A DNA stretch of 64,000 nt from an uncultured Muribaculaceae bacterium (lineage in GTDB: Bacteria > Bacteroidota > Bacteroidia > Bacteroidales > Muribaculaceae), in contig CAJTQV010000001.1 in the NCBI GenBank assembly GCA_910578385.1, positions 248,001-312,000 of the forward strand, in the 5' to 3' direction. Shown in pieces: positions 60,101-64,000 of this stretch. Numbering within the stretch: the stretch's first letter is position 1; each line of letters begins with the position of its first letter. The notes below the pieces were generated by a model. The model had not been told where the DNA came from. It saw nothing but the letters and a program-made list of their open reading frames with translations, and did not search any database. A program made the translations under genes and the position numbers.

Positions 60101-60835
60101 AACGACAAGAACTCTCTACAGCTCTCGCTCTTCGGCGATCTCGAACCGATCGAGACAGCTAAGCCCCCTATGCCGGAGGTGCAGCCCTGGAGCCGAATGG
60201 CACTGCTCGACAAAGAGAAAGAACTTGTGACCATGTATCTGTCAGCCCACCCTCTCGATCCATATTATATGGAGCTTACCTACGGCTGCAACACGAGCTG
60301 CGAGGACTTCAAGGATAAGGAACGCGCCGGGATGAAAGTCGTGATGGGGGGACTTGTGACCAAGGTCACCACCAAAATTTCACGCAAAGGAAATGAATTC
60401 ACCGTGGTCGAAGTCGAAGACTTCACCGGGAAAGCGGAAATAGCGCTCTTCGGACGCAACCACACGGCACACAAGGATAAGTTCCGTCAGGGAGAACCTG
60501 TAGTGATAAAACTGAATTACACCGCAAGCAAGTTCAATCCGGAACGTGTGGACATGAATATCGAGGAGGTCTCCCCTCTCGAATCGATACGCGGAAAGAT
60601 GGCCAATGCCGTCATGGTGTTCATGGACCTCCATTACAAGAACCAGGACTTCTTCAGCCGGATCTCACAGATTGAGGACAAGTCACGGCCGGGAGACCTT
60701 TATATCGAGCTTATCGATACACAGACCCGTCAGACCATGCGTGTGCATTCGCGCAAGAAATTTCCGATCAACCGCGAGACCATGACCTTGATCGAGGAAT
60801 CAGGCCTCCGGTTCAAGGTTATGGACGGCAACTGA
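57146..60835 (+). CDS. dnaE: DNA polymerase III subunit alpha
   Basis: A 1229-residue replicative polymerase. The PHP domain (FTHLHVHSQYSLLDGKATIPELVDKA, LTDHGNM) opens the chain. The catalytic palm has SVGPGRGSAAGSAAAYCLGIT and PDIDVDFDDDGR, whose Asp pair binds the metal ions, and the third Asp-bearing strand lies further on. The fingers contain FQFESAGMQKSLRELHP and YRPGPMDYIPSFI, the beta-clamp/OB part is near the end (VVMGGLVTKVTTKISRKGNEFTVVEVED), and QLSLFGDLE (about 1015) is a likely clamp-binding peptide. The ATG at 57146 fits the usual MSxIxFTHLHVHSQYS start; an upstream in-frame ATG at 57059 lies on the promoter. Confidence 0.97.
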   Translation: MSQIQFTHLHVHSQYSLLDGKATIPELVDKAIATGMRGIALTDHGNMFGIKEFFNYVEKKNGSLPDDGKFKPIIGCEMYVSRESMTDKKDKSDNGYHLIVLAKNLKGYHNLVKLVSKAWTEGYYYKPRTDRSELAAHSEGLIVCSACLGGEVPQFIMHEEFEKAEERIRWYKETFGDDYYLELQRHQTFKENANREVYVEQCKVNERLIEYARKYDIKLVATNDVHFTNEEDAEAHDRLICVSMQKKFSEPRLHYTKQEWLKSPEEMYEIFKDIPEVLSNTQEILDKVEFYTINHPPIMPFFDIPKEFGTEEEYRSRLTEKDLFDEFTQDENGNVVLSEEEAQKKIDRLGGYDKLYRIKFEADYLAKLTIEGAKEKYGDPVPDDVMERLKFELYIMKTMGFPGYFLIVQDFINTARKELGVSVGPGRGSAAGSAAAYCLGITQIDPIKYDLLFERFLNPDRISLPDIDVDFDDDGRYEVLKYVTEKYGAEKVAHIITFGTMATKMAIKDVAKVLEVPLPEANRLARLVPDRMPEVDGKAPKINIKNCLKYVPEFAAEQQNPSENIRETLKYAEQLEGNIRNTGVHACGVIISRDDITDWVPVSMGTDSDGEKVISTQYEGSIIEDTGLIKMDFLGLKTLSIIKEALLNIKLRTGKDLDIEKIPLDDQETFDLYCKGNTTSTFQFESAGMQKSLRELHPTKFEDLIAMNALYRPGPMDYIPSFIARKHGEEEIVYDIPCMKQYLEETYGVTVYQEQVMLLSRLLANFTRGESDMLRKAMGKKQIDKMQKLKKKFMEQGMGNGHPEAALNKIWADWEKFASYAFNKSHATCYTWVAYQTAYLKAHYPAEYMAGVLSRNLSMNDKLRVVMDECKRMGLTVLGPDINESIEKFGVNPKGEIRFGLGAVKGVGVNAVSAIIHERNQNGPFKDIYDFVERVNLSACNRSAIENLAMAGAFDCFGWPREAFVTQVFDVSYSDMLVKYGQRIQNDKNSLQLSLFGDLEPIETAKPPMPEVQPWSRMALLDKEKELVTMYLSAHPLDPYYMELTYGCNTSCEDFKDKERAGMKVVMGGLVTKVTTKISRKGNEFTVVEVEDFTGKAEIALFGRNHTAHKDKFRQGEPVVIKLNYTASKFNPERVDMNIEEVSPLESIRGKMANAVMVFMDLHYKNQDFFSRISQIEDKSRPGDLYIELIDTQTRQTMRVHSRKKFPINRETMTLIEESGLRFKVMDGN

Positions 60836-60935
60836 TTGAGTTCAGGTTCTGCCCCTGCATCTTGACAGTTATCAAAAAAAAGAGAAGTAATCAAAACAGA
60901 AAGCAATTTTAACCTTAAATAAAAAAACAGGAACA

Positions 60936-61253
60936 ATGGCAATTCAATTTAGCGACCAGACAGCCAAAGAGGCTATCGAATCAGGAAAAGTAGTGGTAAT
61001 CGACTTCTGGGCAACATGGTGTGGTCCCTGCATCAAGCTCGGCCCCGTGGTTGAAGAACTCGCAGAGAAATATGGCGACCGCGCTGTGATCGGCAAGCTC
61101 AACATCGATGAGGAAACAGAGGTTGTAGCAGAAAACCGCGTACGCAACATCCCGACCGTACTCTTCTTCAAGAACGGCGAACTTCAGGCTCGCTCGGTAG
61201 GTCTCGTGAAGCTCTCCGACCTTGAGGCTCACCTCCTCCCCCTGCTCGACTGA
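60936..61253 (+). CDS. trxA: Thioredoxin
   Basis: A 105-residue thioredoxin, the standard single-domain length, reducing disulfides in the cytoplasm. The active site WCGPC is at residues 28-32 (Cys29, Cys32), with DFWATWCGPCIKLGP and the cis-proline loop NIPTVLFF. It has no signal peptide. It follows dnaE by 100 bases, a neighbourhood kept in many Bacteroidota, and ends at a strong terminator. Confidence 0.95.
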   Translation: MAIQFSDQTAKEAIESGKVVVIDFWATWCGPCIKLGPVVEELAEKYGDRAVIGKLNIDEETEVVAENRVRNIPTVLFFKNGELQARSVGLVKLSDLEAHLLPLLD

Positions 61254-61276
61254 TTTCATATCGACAGAAAATGACA

Positions 61277-61316
61277 ACGCCTTCCGGAAGAGAGATCTTC
61301 CGGGAGGCGTATTTTT
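61277..61316. terminator. Terminator between trxA and the YidE-like gene
   Basis: ACGCCTTCCGGAAG (61277-61290) and CTTCCGGGAGGCGT (61297-61310) form a 14-base stem with one G-T pair and a 6-base loop, followed by five T. It can serve both converging genes. Confidence 0.85.
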
Positions 61317-61340
61317 AGCCGAGGCTGTACTTATTATGAT

Positions 61341-63008
61341 TTACAGGAACAGCATGACAAGAATCTGTGCGATCACCACGCGCGAGAACATGGCAAGCGG
61401 ATATACTGTGGCGTAGCTCACGGCAGGATTGTCACCCGGCAACGTGTCATTGGCATAATTGAGAGCCATCGGGTTTGCCATTGCACCGCAGAGCATTCCG
61501 CATGAGGAACCGAAGTCGAGTTTTCCCCAGCGCATCGCGACCAGAGCCATAATCACAACCGGTATCAGTGTAATCATGAATCCGAGACCAATCCATATCC
61601 AGCCGTCACCACCGGTAAGAGTCTCCATAATATTGGCACCCGCGCTCAGGCCAAGACAAGCAAGATAAAGCGACAGCCCGATGCCACGGAGCATAAGGTT
61701 GGCGCTCCGCGTGGTATAGGTGACGAGATGAAACCTTGGGCCGAAACGCCCCATAAGGATTCCAACCACAATCGGTCCGCCGGCAAGTCCGAGCTTGACG
61801 GGAGTCGAGATACCCGGCACCAGGATTGGCACCGAACCGAGCAGAAGACCGAGAACAATACCGATGAAAATTGCTGCAAGGTTCGGATCCTTTAGTTTTA
61901 TGAGATGGTTACCCACAACCTTCTCTACTTTCTCAATCTGCGGCTTCTTGCCAACGACAGTCAGCACATCGCCGAGCTGGAGCACCAGGCCAGGGGTGGC
62001 AAGCAGACGGACGCCGCTTCGCATCACGCGGGTAATATTGATGCCGTAATTGTTACGAAGTCTCAGGGAACCGAGTTTCTTGCCGTTGATTTCCGGACGG
62101 CTAACGACGATCTGCCGCGAGGTCAGCGATGAGTCAATCTTGTTCCAGTCGATGTTTCCCGTGTTCCAGTCGCGGCTCTCATGCTCGCCGAAGAGAACCG
62201 TGAGGTGAGGCAGGTCCTTCTCGGTAGTTATTACCAGAATTCGGTCGTCGGCACAGAGCTTTGTGTCGGAGGTGGGAATAGAGACATCGCCGTTACGCCA
62301 CAGACGCGATATGACGAACTTGGGCGCGACAAGAGAGGCAACTTCCTTGACAGTCTTGCCAAATATGGCAGGATTGTGTACAAGAAAAGTAGCGATGAAA
62401 GTCTGGTTTTCCTCATCATGGCTGTCACTTGAGATATCGGTGGGACGGACAAAAAGTTTGCGGACAACAATCAGAGCCAGGATTACCCCGACCACACCGA
62501 GCGGGTAAGTCACAGCACAACTCAGAGCGGCACCGTTGGCAGATATACCGACCTGCTGCAATGCCTGCTGTGCGGCACCGAGCGCAGGCGTGTTGGTCGT
62601 GGCTCCGCAAAGGATTCCGACCATATCTGCCATCGACACACTGAAGAGGTACGCGCAACCGATGGCAAGAGCCGTGCCAAGAATGACAGTGGCGAACCCG
62701 AGAAGATTCAGGCGCACACCACCCGTGCGGAACGAACTGAAAAAGCCGGGGCCGACTTTCAATCCAAGTTCGTAAACAAAAAGAACAAGACCGAAACTCT
62801 CGGCATAGGAGAGCATGGCCGGATCGATGGAGAAACCGAGGTGGCCGGCAAGAATACCGACAAAGAAAACCCATGTCACGCCGAGGGTGACACCTCTGAT
62901 GCTCAGTTTGCCAAGTCCGAGACCGGCGGCTATTATGATCGAGATAATCACCACCGCCTGCACCGGAGAATGGTCTATGAATACACTTTGAAGCCAGTCC
63001 ATAAACAT
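61341..63008 (-). CDS. YidE/YbjL-type putative transporter (aspartate:alanine antiporter family)
   Basis: A 555-residue membrane protein. Ten or more helices are split by a cytoplasmic region with two TrkA-C (RCK-C-like) domains (about 205-385). Family motifs are FVYELGLKVGPGFFSSF and GILCGATTNTPALGAAQQAL near the end of the first membrane half, and the repeat FGSSCGMLCGAMANPMALNYAND in the second. The substrate of the YidE branch is unknown; AspT swaps aspartate and alanine. The start (MFMDWLQ) may be at either of the first two ATGs. A full consensus promoter lies at 63098-63067. Confidence 0.9.
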   Translation of the reverse strand: MFMDWLQSVFIDHSPVQAVVIISIIIAAGLGLGKLSIRGVTLGVTWVFFVGILAGHLGFSIDPAMLSYAESFGLVLFVYELGLKVGPGFFSSFRTGGVRLNLLGFATVILGTALAIGCAYLFSVSMADMVGILCGATTNTPALGAAQQALQQVGISANGAALSCAVTYPLGVVGVILALIVVRKLFVRPTDISSDSHDEENQTFIATFLVHNPAIFGKTVKEVASLVAPKFVISRLWRNGDVSIPTSDTKLCADDRILVITTEKDLPHLTVLFGEHESRDWNTGNIDWNKIDSSLTSRQIVVSRPEINGKKLGSLRLRNNYGINITRVMRSGVRLLATPGLVLQLGDVLTVVGKKPQIEKVEKVVGNHLIKLKDPNLAAIFIGIVLGLLLGSVPILVPGISTPVKLGLAGGPIVVGILMGRFGPRFHLVTYTTRSANLMLRGIGLSLYLACLGLSAGANIMETLTGGDGWIWIGLGFMITLIPVVIMALVAMRWGKLDFGSSCGMLCGAMANPMALNYANDTLPGDNPAVSYATVYPLAMFSRVVIAQILVMLFL

Positions 63009-63066
63009 TTTAGATAATCAAGCTATTGCCTGGTAGATAAAACTGCTTGGTAGATAAATAAGACTG

Positions 63067-63098
63067 CAAAGTTATCACTTTTTGTTGACGCGACCAAA
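63067..63098 (-). promoter_or_regulatory. Promoter of the YidE-like gene
   Basis: On the minus strand TTTG (63098-63095) and TAACTTTG (63074-63067) are 20 bases apart, a full consensus match, about 60 bases before the start codon. Confidence 0.78.
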
Positions 63099-63104
63099 GT
63101 TGGC

Positions 63105-63143
63105 GCAAAGTTTGTTATAATATAAATGCAAAGTTTGTTATAT
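63105..63143. repeat. Two direct repeats, 23-base period
   Basis: GCAAAGTTTGTTATA at 63105-63119 recurs at 63128-63142, so two tandem AT-rich units lie between the YidE-like promoter and the glyoxalase-like gene. Confidence 0.5.
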
Positions 63144-63214
63144 TACAGAAGGGAGAAGTCCGCTCTTTAAATAGAGTGCCCCTCCCCGTTCATTGGAATT
63201 AAAAGAAACATATC

Positions 63215-63598
63215 ATGGATATCAAATGTCATTTTGACCATTACAACATCAACGTGGCCAATCTGGAGCGTTCACTTGAATTTTACAAGAAAGCACTCAA
63301 TCTCCACAAGACAGGGGAGATTGTGCATCCCGACGGAAACTTCATCATCAACTACCTCGCTGCTCCCGAGGGTGACTTCCGTCTTGAGCTGACCTGGCTG
63401 CGTGACCATCCGCAGGAGTATGAACTCGGAGAGAACGAGACACATCTCGCCCTTCGTCTCGACACCGACAACTACGAGGAGGTACACGATTACCACAAGG
63501 AGCTGGGGGTGATCTGCTACGAGAATCCAGAAATGGGTATCTATTTCATACATGATCCGGACGACTATTGGATCGAGATTCTGCGTTGCAAGAAATAA
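63215..63598 (+). CDS. VOC-family glyoxalase-like protein
   Basis: A 127-residue protein of the vicinal-oxygen-chelate fold with two beta-alpha-beta-beta-beta halves. FDHYNINVANLERSLEFYKKALNL starts the first half; DFRLELTWL supplies a metal-type Glu, and IYFIHDPDDYWIEILR at the end supplies the other (His and Glu). It looks like a glyoxalase I (methylglyoxal detoxification), and the FDHYNINVxNLERSLEFY start is usual in Bacteroidota copies. The exact substrate is not certain. It lies alone, between the YidE-like gene and clpB. Confidence 0.85.
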   Translation: MDIKCHFDHYNINVANLERSLEFYKKALNLHKTGEIVHPDGNFIINYLAAPEGDFRLELTWLRDHPQEYELGENETHLALRLDTDNYEEVHDYHKELGVICYENPEMGIYFIHDPDDYWIEILRCKK

Positions 63599-63700
63599 GA
63601 AGACCTAATATTCAACTATCGCGAAGTTGAATTGTTAATATTTATGTAAGGACGCACAGACCGTGCGACCGGATAATGATTTCACACAAACTAAGATACT

Positions 63701-64000
63701 ATGAATTTCAACAATTTCACAATCAAATCGCAGGAGGTGGTCCAGAAAGCCATTGACTACGCAAGGCAGGCCGGTCAGCAGATGATCGAGCCGGTCCACC
63801 TGCTGAAAGCCATAATCTCCGAGGGTGAGACTCTGGTGAACTTCATCTTCCAGAAGACCGGAGCAAATCTCAACGGAGTGAAGATGGGCGTGGACCAGGC
63901 AATCGCCGCTCTTCCGAAGGTGAGCGGCGGTGATGTAATGCTCAGCCGCGAGTCGAACGAGGCTCTGCAGAAGGCCGTCGATTTCTCGAAGTCATCGGGC
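63701..64000 (+). CDS. clpB: ATP-dependent chaperone ClpB, N-terminal part (runs off the window)
   Basis: One hundred codons of a gene that continues past the window edge. They form the Clp_N double repeat: MNFNNFTIKSQEVVQKAIDYARQAGQQMIEPVHLLKAIISEGETLVNFIFQKTG and the second repeat with SRESNEALQKAVDFSKSSG. The start matches ClpB rather than ClpC or ClpA. The disaggregase works with DnaK on aggregated proteins. The AAA+ modules are outside the window, so the ClpB identity rests on the N-domain only. Confidence 0.88.
   Translation, partial: MNFNNFTIKSQEVVQKAIDYARQAGQQMIEPVHLLKAIISEGETLVNFIFQKTGANLNGVKMGVDQAIAALPKVSGGDVMLSRESNEALQKAVDFSKSSG

Overview
The window reads as a chromosomal segment of a gut-type Bacteroidales, plausibly Muribaculaceae; the family call is inference. 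The evidence is as follows. Promoters repeatedly match the Bacteroidota form TTTG-N20-TAnnTTTG, and start codons lack a clear Shine-Dalgarno. The genes include several outer-membrane beta-barrel receptors, a GLPGLI protein, a DUF2141 protein, an Omp28-like protein with a type IX-like C-terminus, and Bacteroidota-style housekeeping genes (ftsY-rimO, dnaE, trxA, clpB). No phage, transposase, integrase or CRISPR array was seen.

Layout. 0-5 kb: a TonB-domain protein fragment, a TonB-dependent receptor, its GLPGLI partner, and a beta-propeller lipoprotein broken by one in-frame stop. 5-10.5 kb: a MATE pump divergent from an AraC regulator, then a class A beta-lactamase run together with two bPH2 membrane proteins. 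10.5-17 kb: a palindromic intergenic element, a receptor plus DUF2141 pair, a membrane protein plus winged-helix regulator behind a perfect palindrome, a HAD phosphatase, two GNATs, a HEAT-like protein and tRNA-Ser(CGA). 17-31 kb: a secreted CMD-cupin fusion, a LytTR two-component pair, a GntR-controlled ABC operon with a repeat-rich DUF2807 protein, an outer-membrane receptor, ftsY-rimO, an isochorismate-synthase-like gene and an M13 metallopeptidase.

31.5-39.7 kb is the most unusual metabolic locus. It has two tandem phospholipase B-like Ntn-hydrolase paralogues without signal peptides, an MFS transporter with a 179-residue cytoplasmic-type tail, a DcaP-like porin, and a divergent second MFS transporter of the same subgroup. 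Together they look like a complete import-and-hydrolysis pathway for an unknown amide or ester substrate. 39.8-48 kb carries a DHA2 MFS pump in one operon with a full RND tripartite pump, divergent from an AraC regulator.

48-51.6 kb holds the most interesting regulatory module. An HxlR regulator with an N-terminal cysteine is divergent from a Rossmann oxidoreductase. A PNPOx-like flavoprotein, a zinc-type macrodomain hydrolase and a class M sirtuin (SirTM, catalytic His replaced by Gln) follow, the last three with overlapping reading frames. This resembles the reversible protein ADP-ribosylation system of Gram-positive pathogens, but without the lipoyl-carrier genes next to it.

51.6-64 kb: a tannase-like secreted hydrolase, a Bcr/CflA MFS pump behind a structured leader, an Omp28-like secreted protein overlapping it tail to tail, a two-TM potassium channel, dnaE, trxA, a YidE/YbjL-type transporter, a glyoxalase-fold protein, and the start of clpB, which runs off the end.
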